Positions 36,139 to 44,230 of a stretch of DNA of 64,000 bases are shown one piece after another. Numbering within the stretch: position 1 is the stretch's first letter; each line of letters begins with the position of its first letter. A program made the position numbers and the translations under genes. Under the pieces are notes generated by a model that was given only the letters and a program-made list of their open reading frames with translations, had not been told where the DNA came from and searched no databases. Origin of the DNA: Thiomicrorhabdus sp. 6S3-12 (GTDB taxonomy: Bacteria > Pseudomonadota > Gammaproteobacteria > Thiomicrospirales > Thiomicrospiraceae); the NCBI RefSeq assembly GCF_017571475.1, contig NZ_JAGETW010000002.1:229752-293751 (forward strand), read 5' to 3'.

Positions 36139-37203
36139 ATGAAAAATAACACTGAAACCTCTACCCAGACCTTCGCCTCAATTCCGATGCAGGCCGTCGG
36201 TCCGTTCAAACTGATCGGCGATGTTGAAACCGATAATTTAATGGTTCCTATGGCGACCTATGAAACGCCGCTGTGGCCATCGGTCGCCCGCGGCGCGCGC
36301 GTTGCTGCGCACTCGGGTGGAATTCGCGTCACGGTCATCGACGAACGCATGACCCGATCCATCCTGCTTCAGGCTCCGCACGCCGGTATTGCCGCCAGAC
36401 ACCTGGCCTCTTTGCAGAACCGCCAAGGCGAGATGCAGGATGTCGTCAGCCAGTCGAGCCGCTTTGCCAAACTGATCGATACGCATTTTCAGGTGGTCGG
36501 CAATCTGATCTACCTGCGTCTGGAGTTCCATACCGGCGATGCTTCCGGACATAATATGGCGACCAATGCCGCCGACAAGCTGATCCCGTGGATTCTTGAA
36601 AACTATTCCGATCTGGAATATGTTTCGATCTCTGCCAACTACTGTACCGACAAAAAAGTGTCGGCGGTCAACGGCATTCTCGGTCGCGGGAAATATGTGG
36701 TCTGCGAATGTACGATTCCGGAAAAATTCTGTAAACGCTTCCTGAAAACCACACCTCAGGCTCTGGTTGATCTGCATATCAAAAAAGACCTGATCGGCAG
36801 CATCGTCTCCGGCGGTCTGCGCAGTGCCAACGCGCATGTTGCCAATATGCTGCTCGGCTTCTATCTGGCGACCGGTCAGGATGCGGCGAATATCGTTGAA
36901 GGTTCGCAGGCGATCAACCACGCCGAAGTCACGCCTGAGGGCGATCTCTACTTCTCGACCACCCTGCCGAATCTGATTGTCGGCACGGTCGGTAACGGTA
37001 AAGGGCTGGATTTTGTACTGGAAAATCTGGAACTGCTCGGCTGCAATGATCGCGACGCGGAACCGGGAGCCAATGCCCGCCGTCTGGCCTGCATTGCCGG
37101 GGCGACCGCTTTCTGCGGAGAACTCTCCCTTCTGGCGGCGCAAACCAATCCGGGCGAACTGATGCAGGCGCACATCAAACTCGAACGCGCACAACATTCA
37201 TAA
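36139..37203 (+). CDS. mvaA: Hydroxymethylglutaryl-CoA reductase (class I-like)
   Basis: Reduces HMG-CoA to mevalonate, the committed step of the mevalonate pathway. Catalytic residues can be placed: Glu42 in TYETPLWP, Lys in DKK (171-173), Asp248 in TGQDAANIVEG and His345 in LMQAHIKLER. The substrate and cofactor motifs HTGDASGHNM and VGTVGNGKGL are also present. At 354 residues it contains only the soluble catalytic domain, with no membrane segment. It is the first gene of a six-gene mevalonate block and may be translated from a leaderless message. Confidence 0.94.
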   Translation: MKNNTETSTQTFASIPMQAVGPFKLIGDVETDNLMVPMATYETPLWPSVARGARVAAHSGGIRVTVIDERMTRSILLQAPHAGIAARHLASLQNRQGEMQDVVSQSSRFAKLIDTHFQVVGNLIYLRLEFHTGDASGHNMATNAADKLIPWILENYSDLEYVSISANYCTDKKVSAVNGILGRGKYVVCECTIPEKFCKRFLKTTPQALVDLHIKKDLIGSIVSGGLRSANAHVANMLLGFYLATGQDAANIVEGSQAINHAEVTPEGDLYFSTTLPNLIVGTVGNGKGLDFVLENLELLGCNDRDAEPGANARRLACIAGATAFCGELSLLAAQTNPGELMQAHIKLERAQHS

Positions 37204-37221
37204 CCGTAAGCGAAGCAGTGC

Positions 37222-38289
37222 ATGAGCAAAGAGCCAAACCAGCAACAGCAAATTACCCAGCGCAAGCAGGATCATATCCGGGCGATTCTTGAGGATCCGC
37301 AGATCGAACGTCACAGCGACTTCGAACAGATCCGCCTGATGCACCGTGCGCTTCCGGAGATCGACTATGCTCAGGTCGACACCTCCTGCGAATTTCTCGG
37401 TAAAAAACTGCGCTTCCCGTTTTTGATCTCGTCGATGACCGGAGGCGCCGCGCAGAACCTTCAGCAGATCAACCGCCATCTGGCTGAAGCCGCTGAAAGC
37501 AGTCAGGTCGCGATGGCGGTCGGCTCGCAGCGCACCATGATTCGCAATGCTTCCGCCGAAGAAAGCTTTAAGATTCGCCAATATGCGCCGAGCATTCCGC
37601 TGATTGCCAATATCGGTGCGGTGCAGTTGAACTATGGTTTCGGAGCGGACGAAATCCGTCGGGCTGTCGATATCCTGCAGGCCGATGCGATCTATCTGCA
37701 TTTGAATCCGCTGCAGGAGATCATTCAGCCGGAGGGCGACAGCAACTTCTCCGCGCTGGCGGATAAAATCGCCAAGCTGGCCGCACAGATCGAACAGCCG
37801 ATTATTCTTAAGGAAGTCGGTTCCGGTTTAAGTCCTCAGGACATACAGCTCGGTTTGGATGCCGGTATAGAGTGGTTTGACCTGGCCGGCCACGGCGGTA
37901 CCTCGTGGAGCCGAATCGAAGCGCACCGCTCGGACAACGATCTTGGTATCCTGCTTCAGGACTGGGGCTTAAGCACTTGCGAAAGCCTCTATCTGGCTCA
38001 GCCTTTTATCCCGCAGGCCAAACTTATCGCCAGCGGCGGAATCCGCAGCGGAATTGATATGCTCAAATCGGTTGTAATGGGCGCACGCCTGGCGGGTGTG
38101 GCCGCCCCCCTGCTACAGCCGGCAATGACCTCAAGTGACGAAGTCGCAGCCAAAATAGCACAGTTTCATCAAGAGTTTACGGCCGGACAATTCCTTCTGG
38201 GTATTGAAAAATTTGCGGATTTGCACTTTAATAGCGACCTTATTTTACAGTCGCCATGGCATAGCCTGTCGAAAAAGCGTAGCGGATAA
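37222..38289 (+). CDS. fni: Type 2 isopentenyl-diphosphate delta-isomerase (FMN-dependent)
   Basis: Interconverts IPP and DMAPP using reduced FMN. The 355-residue TIM-barrel protein has RKQDHIRAIL at the N-terminus, FLISSMTGGAA, HLNPLQEIIQPEGD, the FMN-region AGHGGTSW and ASGGIRSGIDMLKS. Type 2 enzymes occur in bacteria and archaea that use mevalonate. It lies 18 bases after the HMG-CoA reductase gene. Confidence 0.96.
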   Translation: MSKEPNQQQQITQRKQDHIRAILEDPQIERHSDFEQIRLMHRALPEIDYAQVDTSCEFLGKKLRFPFLISSMTGGAAQNLQQINRHLAEAAESSQVAMAVGSQRTMIRNASAEESFKIRQYAPSIPLIANIGAVQLNYGFGADEIRRAVDILQADAIYLHLNPLQEIIQPEGDSNFSALADKIAKLAAQIEQPIILKEVGSGLSPQDIQLGLDAGIEWFDLAGHGGTSWSRIEAHRSDNDLGILLQDWGLSTCESLYLAQPFIPQAKLIASGGIRSGIDMLKSVVMGARLAGVAAPLLQPAMTSSDEVAAKIAQFHQEFTAGQFLLGIEKFADLHFNSDLILQSPWHSLSKKRSG

Positions 38290-38359
38290 TCACCCTGGCC
38301 CCTTTTCGGTGCAGCAGGGACATAAAATAAAAGCACAAGATAAAGCCGTAATAAACCGA

Positions 38360-38365
38360 TATAAT
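38360..38365 (+). promoter_or_regulatory. Candidate -10 box of an internal promoter for mvaS
   Basis: TATAAT 44 bases before the mvaS start, inside the 120-base gap between fni and mvaS, the longest gap of the block. The -35 region is not convincing. Confidence 0.35.
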
Positions 38366-38409
38366 TCTCTACTCACTTTTGATAGAGATTTCAAATTTAA
38401 CTGGACATT

Positions 38410-39594
38410 ATGAAAGTTGGTATTGATTTAATCCATTTTGCAACATCTGACTACTTCCTAGGCATGGATACCTTTGCTCGGGAAAAAGGCATCGATGTGA
38501 ATAAGTTCTATATCGGTATCGGCCAAGAAAAAATGTCCATTGCTCCGCCGGACGAAGATATCGTTACTCTGGCTGCCAAGGCCGTTGAACCGATTCTGCA
38601 ACAGATCGACCGCCAGGAAGTGACCGCGGTTCTGTTCGCAACGGAAACCGGAATTGACCAGTCCAAGTCAGCGGGCGTCTATCTGCATAAGCTGCTCAAC
38701 CTGTCCAGCCGATGCCGTATGGTTGAACTGAAACACGCCTGCTACGCCGGAGCAGCCGGACTGCAAATGGCAACCGCAATGGTTAAGGCGAACCCGCAGG
38801 AAAAGATTCTGGTCATCGCCGCGGACATTGCCAAATACGATCAGAATTCGTCCGGCGAAGCGACTCAGGGCTGCGGTGCCGTCGGCATGCTGATCACCGC
38901 CAATCCGCGGATTATCGAAATCGAACCGGGCTCCGGTTATTTTACCGATGACGTCATGGATTTCTGGCGCCCGAACCATCGTACGACCGCGCTTGTGGAC
39001 GGAAAATATTCGACCAAAGTGTATCTGAACAGCCTCAAACAGGCGTGGGAGCACTTTACCGAGCAGACCGGCCGCGTGTTTGATGACATCGATTACTTCT
39101 GTTACCACATTCCGTTCACCAAAATGGCGGAAAAGGCACACCATACACTGATCCGCAAAGTCGGAGCCAAACTGGAAAAGGCGCAGGCCGATGCCAAAAC
39201 GCTTCCGGGGCAGATCTACAACCGCATTGTCGGTAACAGCTACAGTGCGTCCCTGTTTGTCGGCTTTATCTCGCTATTGGATAATGTCAAAGACCGTCTG
39301 GACAATAAGCGCGTCAGCTTTTTCAGCTACGGTTCCGGCTGCGTCGCCGAATTCTTTACCGGCATCGTTCAACCGGGCTACGACAAAGTTCTGATGAGCG
39401 AAAGTCACCGCAAACAGATCGAAGAGCGCGAAGAACTCGATTACCAGACCTATCTGGAATTTTACTATCAGACCGACTTTTCCCAGTCCAATCTGACTCT
39501 GCCGCAACACAATAAAGGCCCTTATCGCTTCTGCGGCATTGAGGACGATAAACGCATCTATTGCGCTACCAAGCAAAACAGTCAGCAAGATTAA
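38410..39594 (+). CDS. mvaS: Hydroxymethylglutaryl-CoA synthase
   Basis: Condenses acetyl-CoA with acetoacetyl-CoA. The catalytic triad falls exactly where bacterial HMG-CoA synthases have it: Glu79 in FATETGIDQSKSAG, Cys111 in ELKHACYAGAAG and His233 in CYHIPFTKMAEKAH. The 394 residues match the bacterial family length. No acetoacetyl-CoA thiolase is encoded in this window, so that substrate must come from elsewhere. Confidence 0.97.
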   Translation: MKVGIDLIHFATSDYFLGMDTFAREKGIDVNKFYIGIGQEKMSIAPPDEDIVTLAAKAVEPILQQIDRQEVTAVLFATETGIDQSKSAGVYLHKLLNLSSRCRMVELKHACYAGAAGLQMATAMVKANPQEKILVIAADIAKYDQNSSGEATQGCGAVGMLITANPRIIEIEPGSGYFTDDVMDFWRPNHRTTALVDGKYSTKVYLNSLKQAWEHFTEQTGRVFDDIDYFCYHIPFTKMAEKAHHTLIRKVGAKLEKAQADAKTLPGQIYNRIVGNSYSASLFVGFISLLDNVKDRLDNKRVSFFSYGSGCVAEFFTGIVQPGYDKVLMSESHRKQIEEREELDYQTYLEFYYQTDFSQSNLTLPQHNKGPYRFCGIEDDKRIYCATKQNSQQD

Positions 39595-39647
39595 GCGCCC
39601 CTCGGCTATAATCGCTCAATACCGGTAATAGTCGATGCGATACTGAG

Positions 39648-40694
39648 ATGAGTCAACCTCTTACTGCTTTCTGCCAAGTGCCCAGTAAATTGATTCTCTG
39701 CGGCGAGCACTCCGTTCTCTACGGCTCTACAGCCCTAAGTCTGGCAATCGATATGCCAACCACTTGCCGGATTGAATTCAGCGCCGCTGAGCAAAACGAT
39801 TCGCCTCCCCTTCAGCGCTTTACAATCGCCCTCCCTGATCTGAACGTCCACGGCGAAACCGACGAAAAACAGTGGCGTCAGGAACTTCAGGAGATCGATA
39901 AACGCTACCGTGCATTCCAATCGGCACCGGAGCAGGTTCCCGCCCCTCTGACACATCCGCAACAGTTGATTTTGCTGTGCCTGTACCAAATCGATCAGAT
40001 TCATCCCTTACCATCGGGACTGTGGCAGATCAAGATTCATTCAGAAAACTGGCTCGGACGTGGTATGGGCAGTTCAGCAGCAGTTATACTGGCAACTCTT
40101 CAGGGTATCGCCCAAATCGTGCAACTTGAGTTAAGCCGGGAACGGCTTCTGCAAATGGCGACCGAAGTCGAATGCTATCAGCACGGGCGCTCCAGCGGAT
40201 TGGATCCGGCCACCCTGCTGGCAAAGACTGTGATTGAATATAAGATTCCCGGACTGCTTGAGCCGCTGAATTTATCCGAATTTCCATTGCAGGCTTGGCT
40301 GATCGATACCGGACAGCCCATCAGCAATACAGGACAGTGCGTCCTGCAGGTGAGAGAACAGTTTGCCGATAATGATGCCCTGTGGCATGAGTTTGCGCAG
40401 GTGGTACAACAAATTAAATTCGCCTGGCAGCGCAATCAACAAACTGAGTTTGTCGAAGGCATACGGCATAATCAACGTCTTTTGGAGCAGATTGGCGTTG
40501 TTCCGGCAAGGATTCGCACATTTATCCGCAAACTGGACAGCTTGAGCGAACACGCCTGCGCCAAAGTCTGCGGCGCAGGTGCCGTGACGGGAGATGCCGC
40601 CGGAGTGGTCGTCTATTTCGGCGAGCAAGCCCCGGATAAATTATGCCATTCGATGGGCTTTAAGAGCCGACCACTTGAACTCGTCCATCCATGA
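39648..40694 (+). CDS. GHMP kinase, probable mevalonate kinase
   Basis: A 348-residue GHMP-family kinase. It has the mevalonate kinase N-terminal motif SKLILCGEHSVLYG with the conserved Lys14, the ATP-binding GRGMGSSAAVILATL, and HGRSSGLDP with the catalytic Asp. The C-terminal GHMP motif is KVCGAGAVTGDAAG. Of the two kinases in this block it keeps all mevalonate kinase hallmarks, so I assign the first phosphorylation to it; that split is inference. Confidence 0.82.
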   Translation: MSQPLTAFCQVPSKLILCGEHSVLYGSTALSLAIDMPTTCRIEFSAAEQNDSPPLQRFTIALPDLNVHGETDEKQWRQELQEIDKRYRAFQSAPEQVPAPLTHPQQLILLCLYQIDQIHPLPSGLWQIKIHSENWLGRGMGSSAAVILATLQGIAQIVQLELSRERLLQMATEVECYQHGRSSGLDPATLLAKTVIEYKIPGLLEPLNLSEFPLQAWLIDTGQPISNTGQCVLQVREQFADNDALWHEFAQVVQQIKFAWQRNQQTEFVEGIRHNQRLLEQIGVVPARIRTFIRKLDSLSEHACAKVCGAGAVTGDAAGVVVYFGEQAPDKLCHSMGFKSRPLELVHP

Positions 40695-40719
40695 CTAAAA
40701 AGAGTATCAGAAGGTAGAA

Positions 40720-41745
40720 ATGACCATGCAAAGATTCATCTCAAAAGCTCCGGCTAATACGATGCTACTGGGCGAACACAGCGTGGTTTACGGCCAACCG
40801 GCTCTGGCATGCGCTCTGGATCAATGGATTGAAATTGAATGGCAGCCACGGGAAGATAAGCAGATTCTGATTTTTTCGGAAATTGCTCAGCACACCTGCG
40901 ACCTGCAACAACTCGAAGTACATCCTAAACTGCAATTCATCGGACTGGCCCTGAAGCATTTTCAGAATGCGCTCTTGCAAATTGGACACGGCTGGGAGTT
41001 ACGCGTGCTCAGCGAATTTCCATCCACCATCGGCCTCGGCAGTTCCGCCGCAGTTCTCGCTGCGACCCTGGCCGGTCTGAATCAGATTACCGGAGATAAG
41101 CTCTCCAAGCTTGAACTCTGGCAGATCGGCAAAGAGATCATTGTCGAAATTCAGGGCCGCGGTTCGGCAACGGATCTGGCCGCCAGCCTTTTTGGCGGCG
41201 TGGTATTTATTCAACCGCCGACGGAAAAACACGCACTGAAAATCGAATCTCTCCCGGTCAATATGGATATTCTTCTTGTATACAGCGGCTATAAGACTCC
41301 AACCGCCGAAGTTCTGGAGATCGTTGCGCAGAACTGGAAAACGCAACCTGAAATGCTCGATGCGCTCTATCGGGAGATGGGACAGATCACCCAAGGCGCC
41401 TACCAGGCGCTGACAGAACACAACTGGCCGGTTTTTTACCACAGTTTCGAGCAATACCAGACATTGATGGAACGTCTCGGCGTCAGCGACATGACGCTGG
41501 ATTTCCTGATCGCCCAACTGCGTGCCTGCCCGCTAATCTGGGCCAGCAAAATATCCGGTTCCGGCCTCGGCGACTGTGTACTCGCGATAGGCGAAGTCTA
41601 TTCGAAACACCGGCCTCAGCGCGAGAAAAAACCGCTGTTGCACGAATGTCCCGAACCGGAAGTCGTCAAAAATTATTTACAGCTCCAGCTGCCGATCAGC
41701 CCTATCGGCACACATATTAAAAACGAACCTGTACAGCAAGCATGA
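40720..41745 (+). CDS. GHMP kinase, probable phosphomevalonate kinase (or second mevalonate kinase)
   Basis: A 341-residue GHMP kinase clearly related to the preceding gene (GEHSVVYG motif), with IGLGSSAAVLAATLAG, QGRGSATDLAASLFGG and KISGSGLGDCVL. The Lys that begins the mevalonate kinase motif is replaced by Asn13 (APANTMLLGEH). A complete pathway needs a phosphomevalonate kinase, and this is the only candidate here. It differs from the eukaryote-type enzyme, so the function is inferred from context. The last bases overlap mvaD (ATGA). Confidence 0.72.
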   Translation: MTMQRFISKAPANTMLLGEHSVVYGQPALACALDQWIEIEWQPREDKQILIFSEIAQHTCDLQQLEVHPKLQFIGLALKHFQNALLQIGHGWELRVLSEFPSTIGLGSSAAVLAATLAGLNQITGDKLSKLELWQIGKEIIVEIQGRGSATDLAASLFGGVVFIQPPTEKHALKIESLPVNMDILLVYSGYKTPTAEVLEIVAQNWKTQPEMLDALYREMGQITQGAYQALTEHNWPVFYHSFEQYQTLMERLGVSDMTLDFLIAQLRACPLIWASKISGSGLGDCVLAIGEVYSKHRPQREKKPLLHECPEPEVVKNYLQLQLPISPIGTHIKNEPVQQA

Positions 41746-42779
41746 ACAACGATCAAAAAAGACAAGCGGCATTCATACGCCACCTTCTTCAATCCAGCAA
41801 AAACAGCAGTCCGCTCACGCCACAGAAAGCCTGTGGCGTCGGTACAGCACCGGTTAATATCGCTCTTAGCAAGTACTGGGGAAAACGTGACAAGGCACTT
41901 AATCTGCCGATTAACGGCAGTGTTTCGATCAGTCTTCCCGGACTGGGCACGGAAACCAGACTGAAACCGATTAACGCCGGAAAAGATCGAATTTCCCTTA
42001 ACGGAAAACCACTTGCCGACAACGCCGTTTTTGCCGAACGTCTTAGCCGCTTTCTGGACTGGTTCCGCGATGACCGCGAGAGCGCTTTCGAAGTGGAAAC
42101 TCATAATACGGTACCGACCGCCGCGGGCCTGGCCTCCTCGGCATCGGGCTATGCGGCGCTGGTTCTGGCACTGGATGATCTTTTCGACTGGCAACTGCCG
42201 AAAGAAACCCTTTCCCTGCTGGCGCGGTTCGGCAGCGGAAGCGCGAGCCGTTCGCTTTTCAACGGCTTTGCCATCTGGCACAGAGGGAGCCGCGAAGACG
42301 GCCTCGATAGTTTTGCCGAGCCGCTACAGGTCGAATGGCCGGATCTGACGATCGGACTGGTCAAAGTGAATACCGGAGAAAAACCGGTCGGTTCAACCGC
42401 CGGAATGCAACAGACCGTAGAAACCTGCGACCTCTACCAATCCTGGCCGCAACAGGCAGAACGCGACCTGCAAACCATTATCAACGCGATCAAATCCAAC
42501 GACTTCAGCACCATGGGAAAAACCGCCGAGCATAATGCACTGAGCATGCATGCCACCATGATCGCCACCTGGCCGCCGATTGTCTACTGGCAGCCGGAGT
42601 CGCTCTCGGCCATGCAGCTGGTATGGTCTCTGCGCGAGCAGAATATCGAAGTCTATTTCACAATGGACGCCGGTCCGAACTTGAAGCTGCTTCTACAGGA
42701 AAAAGATCGCGCCGCGGTACAAAAGGCGTTTCAGGAACGCGGTATCGGTATCGAATTTCTGCACCCGTTTTCCGGTTAA
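41742..42779 (+). CDS. mvaD: Diphosphomevalonate decarboxylase
   Basis: ATP-dependent decarboxylation of mevalonate diphosphate to IPP. The 345 residues have NIALSKYWGKRD at about 39-50, the P-loop NTVPTAAGLASSASG, GSGSASRSLF, and FTMDAGPNLK near the end. These distinguish it from the related GHMP kinases. Overlaps the kinase gene by 4 bases; a strong terminator follows the stop codon. Confidence 0.96.
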   Translation: MNNDQKRQAAFIRHLLQSSKNSSPLTPQKACGVGTAPVNIALSKYWGKRDKALNLPINGSVSISLPGLGTETRLKPINAGKDRISLNGKPLADNAVFAERLSRFLDWFRDDRESAFEVETHNTVPTAAGLASSASGYAALVLALDDLFDWQLPKETLSLLARFGSGSASRSLFNGFAIWHRGSREDGLDSFAEPLQVEWPDLTIGLVKVNTGEKPVGSTAGMQQTVETCDLYQSWPQQAERDLQTIINAIKSNDFSTMGKTAEHNALSMHATMIATWPPIVYWQPESLSAMQLVWSLREQNIEVYFTMDAGPNLKLLLQEKDRAAVQKAFQERGIGIEFLHPFSG

Positions 42780-42835
42780 GGTTAGTCGAATTTCTGTTAA
42801 GTACGAAACCGGCCCACTGTAAAAAGCACAATAAA

Positions 42836-42870
42836 AAACCCCGAAGCGGCATTCCGCTTCGGGGTTTGTT
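42836..42870. terminator. Strong bidirectional rho-independent terminator
   Basis: 14-base arms (42836-42849 and 42854-42867) form a GC-rich stem with a 4-base loop, with T-runs on both strands. It ends the mevalonate block (plus) and sspA-sspB (minus). Confidence 0.93.
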
Positions 42871-42892
42871 TGAATCGCAGACGAACAAACTT

Positions 42893-43363
42893 TTATTTTA
42901 CGATCGACAAGGTCGGACGCTTTTTCTTATCGCTGCCACTCTCGGCGTTATCGCTTTTTTCCGCTTTAGCACCTTTAGAAGCAGGTTCAACCGCTTTCAG
43001 AGGCGAGCTGGCTTGCGACTCACCGCCCTCCTCGGTCGTAGCCTCTTCAGGATATGGCTCGGCCGGGAACGGCATCCCCTGCCCGTTTTCACGGGCGAAA
43101 ACCGCCAGAACCGCCTCAGGCGGAAACGACACGCTCTGTTCCATCCCCTGAAAACGGGCGCTGAAAGAGATCTCTTCGTTGCCCATTTCCAAACCGACAA
43201 CCGCGGTCGGACTGGTGTTGAGAACAATCATGCCTTCCTGTACAAACTGCTGCGGAACATAGGTTCCAGGATAGTTTGCATCCACCTGCATATGCGGCGT
43301 CCAGCCATTATCGACAATCCAGTCATAGATGGCGCGAACCAGATAAGGACGGCTTGAAGTCAT
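42893..43363 (-). CDS. sspB: ClpXP adaptor SspB
   Basis: Stringent starvation protein B delivers ssrA-tagged peptides to ClpXP. The N-terminal tag-binding domain (RPYLVRAIYDWIVDNGWTPH; then GMIVLNTSPTAV and ISFSARF) is followed by a flexible acidic linker and the short C-terminal ClpX-binding tail RPTLSIVK. All three functional parts are present. It lies 3 bases after sspA. Confidence 0.96.
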   Translation of the reverse strand: MTSSRPYLVRAIYDWIVDNGWTPHMQVDANYPGTYVPQQFVQEGMIVLNTSPTAVVGLEMGNEEISFSARFQGMEQSVSFPPEAVLAVFARENGQGMPFPAEPYPEEATTEEGGESQASSPLKAVEPASKGAKAEKSDNAESGSDKKKRPTLSIVK

Positions 43364-43366
43364 AGC

Positions 43367-43999
43367 TTAGTCTCGCATGTCCAGTTCATCGTCCGAAAGA
43401 CTCTCGCCGAACATTTCGCGATTCAATACTTTCTCTGCGTAATCCATAATCGGCTTGGCGCTCTTTGGCAGATCAATTCCAAGATACGGCAGACGCCACA
43501 ACAGAACCGACATGGAAATATCGACCAGAGAATAGTCGTCGCTCATAAAGAAGTCTTTATGCGCAAAAACCGGAATCAGCTGAATCAAACGTTCCTGAAG
43601 GTCGCGGCGAGCGGTTTTAATCGCTTCTTCGTCGCCGGAGTGAGTGATGGTTTCGACCAGCGGATACCACTCGGTTTCAATCTGACGCAGCATCTGACGC
43701 GCACGCGCTTTGGAAATCGGGTCAACCGACATCAACGGCGGATGCGGGAAACGCTCGTCCAGATACTCGATAATCACTTGCGGATCGTAAAGAACCAATT
43801 CGCGATCAACCAGAGTCGGCAAGGTGCCGTAAGGGTTCAGTTCCAACAGGTCTTCAGGCAGGCTGTCCTGGTCGACTTCAATAATATCCATCGGGATATC
43901 TTTTTCTTTGGCAACCAGGCGCACGCGATGGCAGCTAGGACTTTTTGAATCAGAAAATAAAACCATTTGTGAACGCTTGGTCACAGGTACATCACTCAT
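43367..43999 (-). CDS. sspA: Stringent starvation protein A (GST-fold RNA polymerase partner)
   Basis: A glutathione-S-transferase-like protein that binds RNA polymerase and alters transcription in starvation or virulence. The thioredoxin-like half opens with MVLFSDSKSPSCHRVRLVAKEK; NPYGTLPTLVDRELVLYD and the helical half follow. ATG 43999 has AAGGAG 7 bases upstream. The first gene of sspAB; the upstream 230-base gap holds TTGACA (44097-44102) and TATAAT (44083-44088) on the minus strand, but only 8 bases apart. Confidence 0.94.
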   Translation of the reverse strand: MSDVPVTKRSQMVLFSDSKSPSCHRVRLVAKEKDIPMDIIEVDQDSLPEDLLELNPYGTLPTLVDRELVLYDPQVIIEYLDERFPHPPLMSVDPISKARARQMLRQIETEWYPLVETITHSGDEEAIKTARRDLQERLIQLIPVFAHKDFFMSDDYSLVDISMSVLLWRLPYLGIDLPKSAKPIMDYAEKVLNREMFGESLSDDELDMRD

Positions 44000-44230
44000 T
44001 AATTAACTCCTTAATCCAATCCAAAATGAACCGGCATCGGCACCATGCAGAGCCTGTCATCGTTTGGTACAGTGAATTAATTATTATACACCACCTTGTC
44101 AAGCCCTCTAAAAGCCCTAAAAGCGCAAGAGCGCAAATAAAAACAACACCTTACCCATTTACAAACAAATACAAGCAAATGATCGCAACCGATTATTTGG
44201 TAAGATTGCAAGCAACTCCCAACAAGGCTC

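Noticed and set aside
36238..37197. 319-codon minus-strand reading frame
   Set aside because: Complement of HMG-CoA reductase, where all catalytic residues are on the plus strand.
39607..39612. TATAAT in the gap between mvaS and the first kinase gene
   Set aside because: No -35 partner and the genes are otherwise closely spaced; likely chance.
44083..44102. TTGACA and TATAAT upstream of sspA as a promoter
   Set aside because: The two hexamers are only 8 bases apart, too close to be used together; one of them may belong to a promoter with a weak partner box.
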